In this document: piece by piece, positions 45,441 to 56,949 of the stretch | How positions within the stretch are numbered: the first letter of the stretch is position 1 | How the letters are laid out: each line of letters opens with the position of its first letter | Assembly (NCBI GenBank): GCA_035578155.1 | Contig: JAPWDM010000011.1 | Location: 20,994,375-21,058,374 of the forward strand | Origin: Brachynemurus nebulosus | Taxonomy: Eukaryota; Arthropoda; Insecta; Neuroptera; Myrmeleontidae | DNA length: 64,000 bases | Direction: 5' to 3' | The notes under the pieces: model-generated | What the model saw: the letters and a program-made list of their open reading frames with translations, nothing else | Told to the model about the DNA's origin: nothing | The model's database searches: none | Program-made: the position numbers and the translations under genes

Positions 45441-45670
45441 TATAGAGATACCCCGCTACCGACTGAGCTACGGTAACTGTTGATTTGAGATTCAAATATC
45501 TCATATATAAACATACAGTAAATGAAGCTAGAATTTTAAAAACGTTTTTCTCGAAATTGACTGGCCAATGGGTCTTTATATTTTCACAATTGATTAATCT
45601 TCTAAGGGACTATAATCCTGCGAAATCCCATCCCAAAGTCAATTTCCGAGGTCGTGCCCTCTCCTTGTAA

Positions 45671-46580
45671 GATGGTTTAAAAAAACAAAATAAAAATAAA
45701 AAAAAATAAAATGATCTAATGGCCTTTCAGAGTATTTCATCAATTTTGCCAATTCCTTTCTTAAGATAATAATTAACAAACCACCCAATCGCAACGACTT
45801 AACTGAAGGACTATACCATTGATCGATCACCCATCATAATTACTTATTAGTCCAGTTAGAGCAAAAATTTTGCAATTAACTTTTTTATACAAATATAGAT
45901 TACATTTTAATAAATAACAGGAACACTCTTATTTGACAAGTCATATATGTGTAGGTATATTACTGCGTATTATAATAATCGTTTAGATAAATTACATTTA
46001 TACCTCCGTAATTCAAACATTGTACACTATTTAACGGTTCTTATTAAACGTAAACTGTAATTTACAATAAAGCGTAATAAATTATAATAGATGTACGTAA
46101 ACACATAGGAGTACTGTATTAATATTTACATAGATAGTGCACAGCTGATGCGTACTTTATACGCAAAAGAACTAGTTCGTAACGTCGCTATACATATGTA
46201 ATAGTTTAATGTAAGATTTTCTTCATTTGAACTAATGTTTATGATCATTAAAGAAAAACAGTTATTTTTAGAAATCTGTACAGTGTATCAATAAAAATAA
46301 ATTAGATAGTTGTGAACAAAGGAAAATCAGAATAAAGATTATTTGTAAGTGTTTGTCATTCACATATCAGACTACGTGTTTCGAAAAAATCTACGCTATT
46401 AAAATGAGCATGAACGTGTTCCTGTAGTCTTTTCTGTCTTTATTTCAATTCTTGAATAACGAAAAAATTGATTTCGTTATTAAAATGCTAGGAAAATAAA
46501 ATCTAGGTTGATTAGTGTTTCTCAAACTTATTGGTTCGTAACTGCCTTTTACACTTAAAAATTTCAAAAGACCCTCCAAA
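45671..46580. other. AT-rich non-coding DNA
   Basis: No gene or element delimited. Confidence 0.4.
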
Positions 46581-46581
46581 A

Positions 46582-47015
46582 TAGTGATGAGCAAATGCAA
46601 GACCAAGACCAAAACTTGGCAGTCTTGGCCTTGGTCTTGTTCTTGCATTAAGAGTCTTGATATTGGTCTTGCTAGAGCAGTTTGAGTCTTGGACTTGGTC
46701 TTGTTATTGCTAAAAAATCTTGCACTTTCTTGCATTTTTTATTAGCGAATTTTTTTCTTCTAAAATCAGAATTTTTACTATTTCTACGTATTAATTATAC
46801 TTTCAAACTATTTAAATAGTTTAGCAAGAGTCTTGCTTTTTTCTTGCTTTTGTCTTGGTCTTGCGCACTTGAGTCTTGGTATTGGTCTTGCAGCCATACT
46901 TATAGTCTTGGTCTTGGTCTTGCTCTTGGTATACATAGTCTTGTCTTGGTCTTGCAAAAAATGCAAGACCAAGACAAGGCTGCAAGACCAAGACTAATTT
47001 TGCTCCAAAAGACTA
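46582..47015. mobile_element. hAT-type MITE with AAGACC/GGTCTT words, copy 2
   Basis: Begins TAGTGATGAGCAAATGCAAG. The octamer CTCCAAAA is present at 46574-46581 and 47016-47023. The right end TTTTGCTCCAAAAGACTA is altered near the terminus. It shares the body of 32702-33172, with the same GTCTTGGTCTTG arrays and the central ATTAGCGAATTTTTT segment. Confidence 0.88.
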
Positions 47016-47023
47016 CTCCAAAA

Positions 47024-48160
47024 GAATAGGTGTATGTAGGAAAAAATAAAAATGTGTAAAAAGTGAATGTTCGTTTGGTCAATCAGACTGCTGGTTGTGG
47101 GTACACAGAGCAGTCATGTAAATGTAAAGTATCAATAACTATTGTTAGCTAATATAAACGAAACTGTTGTATGGCTTGGTCTATTATTATTAGGATCAAC
47201 TATTCTACTAATTTGACCAACTACAGATGACAAACGCTTTGTCCGAAGTGTAAATCCATTTAATGATTCAATGGTTCAATATAAAATTCCAACTATATGT
47301 ATAAACTATAATAATTTTATTGTAACCTTTCCAATACCATATTTGGTAGAACTGAAAGCAACCGTCTGTATACACATTTTTTTTAAAACCGTGCAGCTCA
47401 TTTTACACATAAGCATTTAAAAAAACCGTCAAGTGCATGTTGGATAAGTATTAAGTCAGAGTTCCTCAGTTGTTGCAATTTTTCATGATTTTTGGGATAA
47501 AGACAGGTGCATTTATTTTACGTAATAATATATTATTCAACGAGTTGGTAGTGATACCTATTATTCGCGAAGATGAAATTGCGACACGAGTCAAGTTTAT
47601 GAGGCGAGTATCGTAATGCATCTGAGTGAGTAATAGCCACTGCAAACGAGTAGAATACTATAACTTTTTTACGACTTTCTTCCTTTTTGATTTAAGTAAA
47701 ACTGAATATAAATTTTAAATTAAGAGAATAAAATTTTTAATCTATCTCTAATTTTATTAAATATTTGTATATGTAACGATCAAAATAAAATTCAAATTGT
47801 TTTGCTTACTTAAACGTTACTACGCAACATATATGAAATTAAAACTTATATTATTCACAAAACAATCCCAAACCCATTGGATAATGGTTAATACGGAGAC
47901 TTCATTGGTCGAAATGTACTGAGTAATGATCATTCCTCCACACCTTTGAATAATGTCTAACTTTTTCAACAATTAACGGACAATGAGTGTATTCATCATA
48001 ATTATAGATAAAATATTCGATAATTACTATAATAAACGCTATTATCTGTATTTTTCTCAAGTTTTTTGGATCTGCGATGGGAAAGTTACAAGAGGGGACA
48101 AAAAGCCTCACGTTGAAATTCTGTTGATATTTCAAACGTTGTGGTACATTACAGAAATTA
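47024..48160. other. AT-rich non-coding DNA
   Basis: No gene or element delimited. Confidence 0.4.
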
Positions 48161-48208
48161 TCATCCAATACGGGAGAGTATATTTAGAAATTAAGAAAAA
48201 TTTTCTAT

Positions 48209-48210
<2 letters not shown>

Positions 48211-48291
<81 letters not shown>
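48211..48291. repeat. (TA)n microsatellite
   Basis: About 80 uninterrupted bases of TA; the following element is inserted at its right edge. Confidence 0.96.
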
Positions 48292-48296
<5 letters not shown>

Positions 48297-49178
48297 AGTG
48301 CGGGAGAGACGCAGCGTCGGGAGAGATGCCGCAGTAGCCATAGTTCGCCGTTGACTGACAGATAGCGCTATTAATGGATTATATGTTTAGAATAAGTTAC
48401 TTATTTAAGCTGTATATGGTAATATTTATTATTAGTCCGTCAGTTTAGTAATTATCCAACTTTTTATTATTGAAAGGTAAGTTTTTTAACATAATATTTT
48501 ATCAAGCATTTAATTCATTAGAATTTAAGAATGTATATCTCATTGTTTTAATAAAAACGAGTTTTGTTATTAATTTAGGTATATTTTAAAAGTACTGTAT
48601 AAAATTTTAGGTTAGAATTCCGCACTATGCTTGCTATAGCAACATGCGGCATCTACCCCAACAAAAAGGAGAGATGCCGCATGTAAAATTTTTTTTTTTT
48701 GACTGTAAATTATGCCACGAAATATAAAAGATCCATTAATGGATCAGAAAGAGCTCTCATATTGGTGAAGATAACGAAAATAATGATGATTGCCTGTGTA
48801 TTGACTGTTTTGAAGAGTACTCAGAAACAAAACAAAATTGACTGATTAAGATGTATAAAGTGCCAAAAATGGTTACATATGGCATGCATCATGTATGGAG
48901 ATGTGTATAAAATGCAAAATTTTTAATATGAAATATGCGGCGCCTCTCCTTTTTTGATGCGGCATCTCTCCCATAGGTGCGGCATCTCTCCCGCTTTGTA
49001 GGCTCTACAAAAATGTTAATTATGAATCCTTTATGACTTAAAATTTAAAATTATTTATAAATAATTTTAAAGAACAATGTTTACATTTAATGTGTACCAA
49101 ATTTCAAATCAATTGAATGCATACTTTAAGAATTATCAAGTGTTTTCAAAATGTGCGGCGTTTCTCCCGCATTCACCC
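48292..49178. mobile_element. TA-flanked GGG-start element, GGGAGAGATGCCGC type
   Basis: Left end GGGTAAGTGCGGGAGAGACG. The inverse of the right end is GGGTGAATGCGGGAGAAACG. TA on both sides. The word GGGAGAGATGCCGCA and its complement TGCGGCATCTCTCCC recur at 48320, 48645-48675, 48940, 48957 and 48980. No coding content recognised. Confidence 0.82.
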
Positions 49179-49240
49179 TATATATATATATAGTAAGAGA
49201 AAATTTTTCTTAATTTCTAAATATACTCTCCCGTATTGGA

Positions 49241-49456
<216 letters not shown>

Positions 49457-49885
49457 TACATATTATTATGTAATATCATGTACATGCAAAATTTCATGTT
49501 AATAGGCCAAAAGATACAGAAATTACGGTGGTGTAATAGACGGATAGATATTTCAAGGGTTTTTCTTCGGAACCCTAAAAATGACTATATCGTTTAATAG
49601 TTTATAAACAATTTATAAAATCTGTACACAATATTTACATAGGTACGAAAAGTTATACCTACTTATAATTCACATAAACATGTTAATATTGCAGCCGTGT
49701 TAAATCACAACAAAGTCACAACACGATGTGAAAATGCATGCGTTGTAGTAAGAGTTGTGAGAGGGTATATCATTTAACACTTGAACAAACTTTAAAACTG
49801 GCAGAGTAACAATTTATTGCCAAGTAATGCAATAATGGTTTAATTATTTGCTGAGTGGTGTTTTATTCACTATTATGTACATTTC

Positions 49886-49965
49886 GCACCTCGACAATAA
49901 CAGGGGCATATCATATATGGAATTGTATGTACTTATGGATATGGCCATGTTATTGTCGAGGTGTG
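49886..49965. repeat. hairpin with 28-base arms
   Basis: GCACCTCGACAATAACAGGG plus GCATATC pairs with GATATGGCCATGTTATTG plus TCGAGGTGTG across a loop of about 25 bases. It could be a small MITE remnant or a folding transcript. Confidence 0.7.
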
Positions 49966-50350
49966 ATTTATACACTGTATCTAACTCTATACAGAATTAC
50001 AGATTGCATACAGTACGTGAATAATGAATGAATGTTTGTTAAATCACATACAGAATTACAGTAGAGAAATATTGATATATACATATATGTATGTATACTT
50101 TGTAATTAAAAACATTTAATTATTGTTTATACCGATTGAAAAATCAATTTCCTCGTCTAGATAGTTTCAATTTGTAAACAAAACTTTGAATACCTATTAA
50201 CAGTGGACGGAATGAATGATAGATTAATAAAGTTTGATGTAAAGTATAAACTATAGTAGTAAACAATTTTGCCAATTAGCAGTTATTCAAATGCATTATG
50301 TACTAGATATTTAGTTTGCAATCAAACACTTTATAGTCCGAGCGCACCAT
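49966..50350. other. AT-rich non-coding DNA
   Basis: No feature seen. Confidence 0.35.
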
Positions 50351-50354
50351 ATAT

Positions 50355-50850
50355 CAGGTAATCAGGTTGTAACATAAGTTCTGTCCGAAAAAATTGAAAA
50401 TTTTTTTACTATATTTTTGCATTTGACGATGGACGGTCATATGGCTTACTTCCAGTTTTTGTGCAAGTCTCACACTGTTGTGGATTGGTTATTTTCCACC
50501 AGACTTTTAAGTGCTTCTTTATCGAACTCAAAAGGCCGTCCGGTACGCTCATCATCTTTTAAGCTGAAGTTACCGTTTCGAAACTTTTCAAACTATCTCC
50601 GACACGTCCGTTCACTTACAACATTATTTCCGTAGACACTTTGAAAGTGGATGTTGGATATATAATACACTGAGTTTGAGTTCCTCCGTGGCTGAACTTT
50701 TTCACAGCTTTCGGAATTTAGGTTATTTTTTGGTTTTCAACCATAAATTACTTTTTGAATTTTTTAAATTTCAATTTCCTTAATTTTCAAAAATTTGTTT
50801 ACTTATATAACCGAAAGTATCTAACCGACATAAGTTAGCCAATTTGGTTT
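50355..50850 (-). mobile_element. decayed mariner remnant
   Basis: ATCAGGTTGTAACATAAGTT followed by CTGTCCG (50360-50386) has the form of a mariner terminus. Next to it, on the minus strand, is the N-terminal third of a transposase (50744-50400). A weak match GACATAAGTTA at about 50828-50838 may be the other end. The catalytic part is missing. Confidence 0.6.
50400..50744 (-). pseudogene. mariner transposase N-terminal fragment
   Basis: Minus-strand ATG at 50744 opens MVENQKIT before a stop. After frame changes the sequence continues YGNNVVSERTCRR, stop, FEKFRNGNFSLKDDERTGRP, then KEALKSLVENNPSTTV. This is the standard mariner N-terminal DNA-binding domain (MVENQK, then YG---VSERTC--WF-KF--G-F-LKD---GRP). 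At least two stops and frameshifts are present. It belongs to a different mariner lineage from 18099-19041, judging by these motifs. Confidence 0.82.
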
Positions 50851-51765
50851 TATTATAAAATTTGTTCAATTTTGTTGATCACAACTGATTTTCATCATCC
50901 TCTCCGTAGCAATTCAATCCCCTTAAGCTATGAATATATTATACCTAATTTTTATTGTACTAATAGTTTGTCACACAGACTGTTTTCAATTTTATCCAGG
51001 ATATACGAAAATAAATATGTCTGACACAGATAGTAAAAATAAATTCACATGTGTATTGTTATGTATGAAATAAAAAAAAAAAATTCCAAGAAATTTAATA
51101 TTACAGTTTTTATCTACAAGGCATACACGCTATTTCAGCTTTAGAAAAATATCTAATATTTCAAAAAAAAAAAAAGAAGAAATAACTGAAGTTACTTAAA
51201 ATAAAATACTAAATCCTACTCTAAAAAAGAAAAGTACAAATTGTTAAATGTCGATTATTTTATTCAATTTTTACCAAAAACATCAAAGACTTTGTTTGAA
51301 AATGGGCTTTTAAGCTTGATACAATTGTCACAATTGAAAAAATAAATGTGCCTAAGTAAAATATTTGTTTCATTATTTACAACCTTATGGAACACCACAA
51401 AGTAACTCTCAAATCAGTGAATATCATAAAATATGTATTTATTTGATAATAAGAAACTGAACTTCAGAGGGGTAGAAATTCAGAGCACTTAAAAAAAATT
51501 ACAGTAGTCACTATGAAACTGTGCACTACCAAACTGTTACACAACCACCACTCGTGTACGACAAACACAATCAAACGCTGCATGTCAGTACACACAAATG
51601 TTTGTTTTGTTATTGTCGTAGTACAGGTACATGCAGTAAACCAGCCACTGGCACCTGCATATTTTTTTTTGCTTATTAAATTTAATAAAACTCAATTAAC
51701 AAAAAACAAAAATTTAACGTTCTTACTATTGAAGGTCGGTTAAAAATTATTAAAAATACACCAGA
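50851..51765. other. AT-rich non-coding DNA
   Basis: No gene or element delimited; several poly-A runs. Confidence 0.4.
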
Positions 51766-51767
51766 AA

Positions 51768-52917
51768 TCCAATGGTATGTAGTGGTCGATGCAAATTTGA
51801 GGGGAAGTACGTAAAATCGGAAGATCAGGGGTGTCGGCAAACTGTTATGTGGGGTGTTGGTAAATATTATTTATCTGAATTTCTTTAAAACAAAACTATT
51901 CTAAGAAACAATTTACAATCTAAAATTCGGTTGTATAGATAAACGAAATTGAATGTTATATTAATGAATAACGAAACGCCAACTTCATCATCGAATTTAT
52001 CAGCGTAACAGACTTCACTATTGAATTGGTTACTAAAAATTAGATTAAGCAGCGCAGTTTGACAAAAATTCTAGAATGTTCTATTCCTAAACTAACAAAG
52101 ATATTGAAAAACTGGTTGCACCATTTAATTGATCATCGGATAGAAGACGAAATGTCACAGTTTGATAAATGTTCTAGAATATTCTATTCTGGCTGACGAA
52201 TAGATCATCCTAGAATATTTGCCAAAATGGAACATTTTGTTTATATTAGTAAAATTTTGGTTGCACCATTTAACTGTCCAACCAACTATAGTTGACAAAT
52301 AGAATATTCTAGAACATTTGACAAAATGTGCTATTTGGTCTCTTTCTAGGTGACCAATTCAATGACGACGTCTGTTTTTGGATATCTTTGCTAGTTGACG
52401 AATAGAATATTTCAGAACATTTGTCAAGATATGCTATTTGGCCTCTTTTTCAATGACCAATTAAATGCTGTAATTGATTTTTCGATATCTTTGTTAGTTA
52501 ACAAATAGAACATTCTAGAATTTTTGTCAAACTGTGCTGCTTAATCTCATTTTTAATTACCAATTCAATAGTGAAGTCTGTTTTTTGATATCTGTGCTAG
52601 TTGACGCTTAGAGTATTCTAGGATTTTACGTTACTCATTTTGCGTATTACCTATGCAGACAGAATAGGTGTATAATATTTGCAGTGAAATTTTGAAATTG
52701 TTAGAGGTTACAAGACCATTAGACAATATTACCTTCGGTCCTGACTCTGGCTTGGTACATACATTTTTACCAACACTGACAAACAACAACGTATCTGTGA
52801 GAGAAAAACCCTACTAAATCGCTGACGTCACTACGTAAAATCGGAGTACGTACCATTGGATGTCCAATGTATTCATAAATTTCTTACGTACGTACCAATA
52901 CGTACCATTGGGATGTC
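51768..52917. repeat. fold-back element with repeated TTCTAGAA-type palindromes
   Basis: The outer ends carry TCCAATGGTA (51768) and TACCATTGGA or TACCATTGGGA (52850, 52903) in inverse orientation. Inner arms (about 51996-52130 and 52478-52600) are long inverted copies containing AACAGACTTCACTATTGAAT and TTGACAAAAATTCTAGAATG. The centre holds further degenerate copies about 120 bp apart with AGAATATTCTAGAACATTTG. No coding content. Confidence 0.75.
52069..52520. promoter_or_regulatory. four perfect heat-shock-element-like triplets
   Basis: Positions 52069-52081 (TTCTAGAATGTTC), 52172-52184 (TTCTAGAATATTC), 52302-52314 (GAATATTCTAGAA) and 52508-52520 (GAACATTCTAGAA) each fit three alternating nGAAn units, the consensus of heat shock factor sites. 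They lie within the fold-back repeat. Whether they bind anything is unknown. Confidence 0.4.
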
Positions 52918-52927
52918 CAAGTCTTAA

Positions 52928-53160
52928 CCTCCTCATTCCAAATACACTTTTAATATATATTTTCTTTTTCTAACTTGAATTCGACTATAGTAGACATTTA
53001 AAAGTTTTTGGCGTTACTAATGAGAACCAAACTCATCAAACATTCTAAACAAATATCTTATTTTCATCTCTGGACATTCATAATAACATATTAACCCTCA
53101 TATATTAAAAAATTGTGTATTATTTTATGTCGACTACAGTCGATGTTTGGAACGAGGAGG
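52928..53160. mobile_element. short TTAA-flanked MITE (CCTCCTCATTCC ends)
   Basis: TTAA at 52924-52927 and 53161-53164. Ends are CCTCCTCATTCCAAA and the inverted TTTGGAACGAGGAGG. Internal GACTATAGTAG and CGACTACAGTCGA pair as a second inverted block. 233 bp, piggyBac-type by its target site. Confidence 0.82.
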
Positions 53161-53164
53161 TTAA

Positions 53165-54858
53165 ATGTGTAATCAAAATGTTACTTTAGCGCCTATCTCA
53201 CTATGAAACTGTTATTTTAGTCCCGTGCTGTAACACTTCCATGGTGTCTACTGTATATTATTTTAATTATTTAGTTCATACTCGCTATTATTTAGTTCAT
53301 ACTCGCTTATTCTTTGTCTAGTAAAACCAAAAATTTTCAAATGTCCGGTAAAATTTCAAAATATTTTCAAATTTATTTGCTTACATAAATATTTCATTAA
53401 CACATTTAATATTAAACTGATTGTAAGTACAATAATATATTAGTGGAGAATAGTAAAGGTGTGTACAAAACAATCTTTTCATCACGGTTTATGGTTTATC
53501 TAATTATAATTTTTTTGGTAAATTTACCGTAATAATTTGTAATTGTTCTAATACTTCCTGTTTTATAACGTTGTGTTTTATTCTCATTCGTGCTTTTTAT
53601 ATATAGTTACATCAAAAATAAAAATTAATGTTTGCTAAAACATATGGTAATTTAAAAAAATGTTATAACTTACATATATAGAACATATTTCCTAAGTATG
53701 TAGTTAATTATATCTCCTGAAAGCTCTACTAATTAGAAACTGCTATACTGACTCCAATTTTGACTTTCGTTACTTTAATTGAAACAGACATATTCTAGAG
53801 TTGTCCCTAGAAATAACAACAACCGAACAATACAGTAACTATGATACATCATAAGCTTTAAGATTATTTTCGGGATTAAGCTCTGGAAGACCTGAAGGAG
53901 GAGACGTTTCTGTATAACTATCATACCTAGATGTTCAGAAATTCATTGCAGATAAAAAGTTTATCAGCTCATGATTGCACAATATAAAGTAATTAAATAG
54001 AATTACGTAAGATACAATGCACCAAAATTATACACCAATTATCATAATAATACGGTGCAGATTGGTACTACCTATCATATGATTAAAAAATAATATAACT
54101 TTTGGAACTTTCAAAGTATGCATATTAACATTAGAAACATTAAACAGGCACGGGCATGGGTACAAACAGGCGCATATCGCATATGTAATTACAATTTTAT
54201 TGATTATACCAGGCAATAAGTTATATAGAACTGAAACTCATCAATATAAACATTAAATAGGTAACACAAATTAAACTTGTTATCACATTATCAACTTTCT
54301 ATGTGCTTCGCTTACTGTCTGCATACTATAAAAAGTATTGTAATGTGCGGCAACCATTGCTATACATAATTTTATACTATTCAAATAGAACGTAATATAA
54401 AGTACATAATTTTCATAAAATACACGAAAAACTTCCGGTTACAAAAAACAATGTAAGATGGAATTGGGTCACTTCATTAAAATGCATGCATAAATTATTA
54501 ATGTTATATAGGTGTATACCGTAACATATTTTTTATTTGGTTAAGTTATTTACTGCTTACTGCGGAGGGCCGACAAAAAGTACCATCCCAATAGTGTTTT
54601 GGCATGCATGCATTTCTGTATAAATGTATAGTCTATCGAACAGACGAACCTTACCATGAGAAATGAGGTGAATTATTATTATTTTTTTTTAATTTGATTT
54701 GTTTGACACGCAAGTGATTTGAGTACACGAAAATTACTACATGTTTTGTTTTAAGTGTTCAAAAATTATTGTTAATTAGGTAATCATAGAATTTAATTAT
54801 TATTAATATCGTATATGATAAATGTGATAAATGAAAAACAATTTATCACTTATTAATA
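53165..54858. other. 1.7 kb AT-rich non-coding DNA
   Basis: No gene or delimited element. A GC-richer patch at 53867-53923 reads RLFSGLSSGRPEGGDVSV then stop, without a convincing splice site. Confidence 0.4.
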
Positions 54859-54859
54859 C

Positions 54860-54997
54860 ACGAGAGGTTTGTACTTTTTCGAAAACTTCGGGTTTGTCTA
54901 ACGAAAATTTCTTGCCTAGCAATTTAAGGCGAAGAACTGTCAACTAACTAAAACGCGGGTATTTCGTTCGGGAGTTATCGTGCGGACACACGGACAC

Positions 54998-55088
<91 letters not shown>

Positions 55089-55265
55089 AATTATGAGAAA
55101 AACTAATTTTTAAAAACTTTTATAAGTTTTCTGCTAAAATTTCCCCAAGTTCAAAAATTTTTGTGGCTTTTTTTTACATCATCAAAAACACGAGAAAAAA
55201 TCACATAAGGAAGGTTTTTGAACCATTATTCTCCGTCAACTAGTTTCCGCGAAAAATTAACTTTT
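54860..55265. repeat. (TA)n / GTGTCCGCACGATAAC family, copy at 55 kb
   Basis: On the minus strand of the left part, GTGTCCGCACGATAACTCCC lies next to a TA tract (55003-55083). The right part contains AAAAAATCACATAAGGAAGG and CTAGTTTCCGCGAAAAA, the same outer blocks as the hairpin at 21042-21637. Confidence 0.8.
55003..55083. repeat. (TA)n microsatellite
   Basis: About 80 bp of uninterrupted TA within the repeat family. Confidence 0.96.
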
Positions 55266-55593
55266 AATAAATGAAAACGGGCCAAAAAATTTTTACCACG
55301 TTTATATAACTGAATCTAGGTATGTAATAGGTATAGTTTGACAATATTTAAATGAGATGACTTTTCAAGTACGGCAATAATCAGCAGTATTGCTCGCAGC
55401 ATGTTACCTATTTATTTATATAAATGCAAAAAGAAACCGTCGCTTGTAAAACAGGTAACAAATTTAAATACAATTGGAGTGAACATAGGGTGGTATTTGT
55501 TGTAAGCAATAAAATAATTTAACTTGTTGAAAGTTTATGGTCACTAATAACATCCTCTCGAAAAGTCATCCCAAAAATGGTTGGGTAAAGCAT
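55266..55593. other. non-coding DNA
   Basis: No feature seen. Confidence 0.35.
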
Positions 55594-55594
55594 A

Positions 55595-55971
55595 CTTATA
55601 CATACTGAAGGAATATGTTTGTGTCGTACAATAGGATACCTAATAGCTTGTATAGTCATATACTTACATATTAAAATTATATACATTTCGTTGATTTTGT
55701 ATCAGGTTTGTATGTTATTTTTTTAGGGTTCCGAAGAAGGTCCTATTTTTATAGAGTTCCGATAGAAATCTTCCGGGAATATATTCTAATATATTCTCGG
55801 GAGCTCTAAAAAATAGGGCTTTCTTCGGAACCCTAAAAAAATGGCACATAACATACAAACCTGACGCAAAATCAACGAAATGTATATGATTTTTATACAT
55901 ATGTATATGACTATACAAGCTATTAGGTGTTCTATTGTACGACACAAACATATTCCTTCAGTATGTATAAG
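55595..55971. repeat. 377 bp near-perfect palindrome
   Basis: Both arms (about 188 bp) run from CTTATACATACTGAAGGAAT at the outside, through GTGTCGTACAATAG and TTAGGGTTCCGAAGAA, to a centre near 55783. The arms differ mainly by small indels around 55660 and 55895. TTCTTCGGAACCCTAAA also occurs singly at 49563-49580. Probably a fold-back transposable element. Confidence 0.88.
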
Positions 55972-56704
55972 ATGTAAATTGTATCATTATTTATATTTTT
56001 TTAAATACGGAAAAGTCAGTAATGTGTGAAATAGAAAGAAAACACCCTTCATGTATCTTCTTTCTTTCTCACCCGTTGCTTTGATCGCCCGCATACTGAA
56101 GTACTGGTTTGTTTCATTCCGTTCTTCACTAAATTAATCACTGTCCTCCTCTTTGAGCTTATTTACGTATTGTGTAGCTTCACCATTTGTCATTCATTCA
56201 ATCATTCACTAAGTATTGTAATCCGTCACGTGATACGGAAATCTAACCTCAAACCGCAAACCACAAACATTATTTTAATTTCGAAAAAAAGATCATTTTA
56301 AAGGTTTTTCTACATATGTGGTTTATTTACCATTTTTTTCTGTAAAATATACAAATGGTATCGTTACCAAACTAAATTGAAATTTTAAGTAACTGACACA
56401 TTTACATTTTTTTTAACATGGGGGAAAGGATTACGGGAACAAATGTATTCGAATCATCATATACCTTATATACCTATGAAGGTTCATTTATTATTTGTCT
56501 ACGGGACGATGATCTCTGACGCCGTCGTTGTCTACATTGTGATCTATCTCTTTTTATCATAATATGTATACCGTCTGTCTCTTCTAAGCATAACAGTTCG
56601 TGTCAATCAAGTATGTAACATTCGAGTGTTTTCGTTATTCACGAATATTGGCGAGTTTTAACGGCATAGGTAATTAAGGTCGATATTAATTTATAGAATA
56701 AGAT

Positions 56705-56706
<2 letters not shown>
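55972..56706. other. non-coding DNA
   Basis: No gene or element delimited. Confidence 0.4.

Positions 56707-56755
<49 letters not shown>
56707..56755. repeat. (TA)n microsatellite
   Basis: About 48 bp of TA, framed by ATACAATA on the left and TATTGTAT on the right, a short inverted repeat. Confidence 0.95.
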
Positions 56756-56756
<1 letters not shown>

Positions 56757-56949
56757 ATTTTTTTTTATTTTAAATTTTTCATACGTTTTATTAGAAATTC
56801 TTATGATTTTTATTACATGAAACTAACGTTTTTAATATTATCTGTTGTTATCAAAATAAATTCTGTTGAACAAATATATATTAATCGAGAGTATTTATAA
56901 TAGATTTAAGTTTTTAAATGCTCAGCTCTAGCGTCAATTGCTTCTCCTC

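Larger units (their letters stand above)
44819..45475 (-). pseudogene. tRNA-derived module (right arm), interrupted
   Basis: This is the inverted counterpart of the left-arm module. On the minus strand the A-box is TAGCTCAGTCGG (45470-45459), closer to the tRNA consensus than the left copy, and the B-box GGTTCGATTCC is at 44845-44835, followed by a T run. About 550 bp inserted between the boxes (44889-45440) destroy it as a promoter. Confidence 0.7.
43901..45667. mobile_element. Harbinger-like element with long arms carrying tRNA-like modules
   Basis: Begins CAAGGAGAGGGCACGACCTC and ends with its inverse, GAGGTCGTGCCCTCTCCTTG. It is flanked by TAA at 43898-43900 and 45668-45670. A three-base TWA duplication is typical of PIF/Harbinger. 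The arms are long: the left arm runs to about 44291 and its inverse resumes at about 44721. Each arm has a tRNA-like segment followed by a T run. The right arm is split by a later insertion (44889-45440), which itself contains the MITE at 44953-45414. The interior is AT-rich and has no transposase. Confidence 0.78.

Noticed and set aside
53867..53923. Short coding-like segment ending SSGRPEGGDVSV
   Set aside because: It is under 20 codons, has no good splice site and no recognisable homology.
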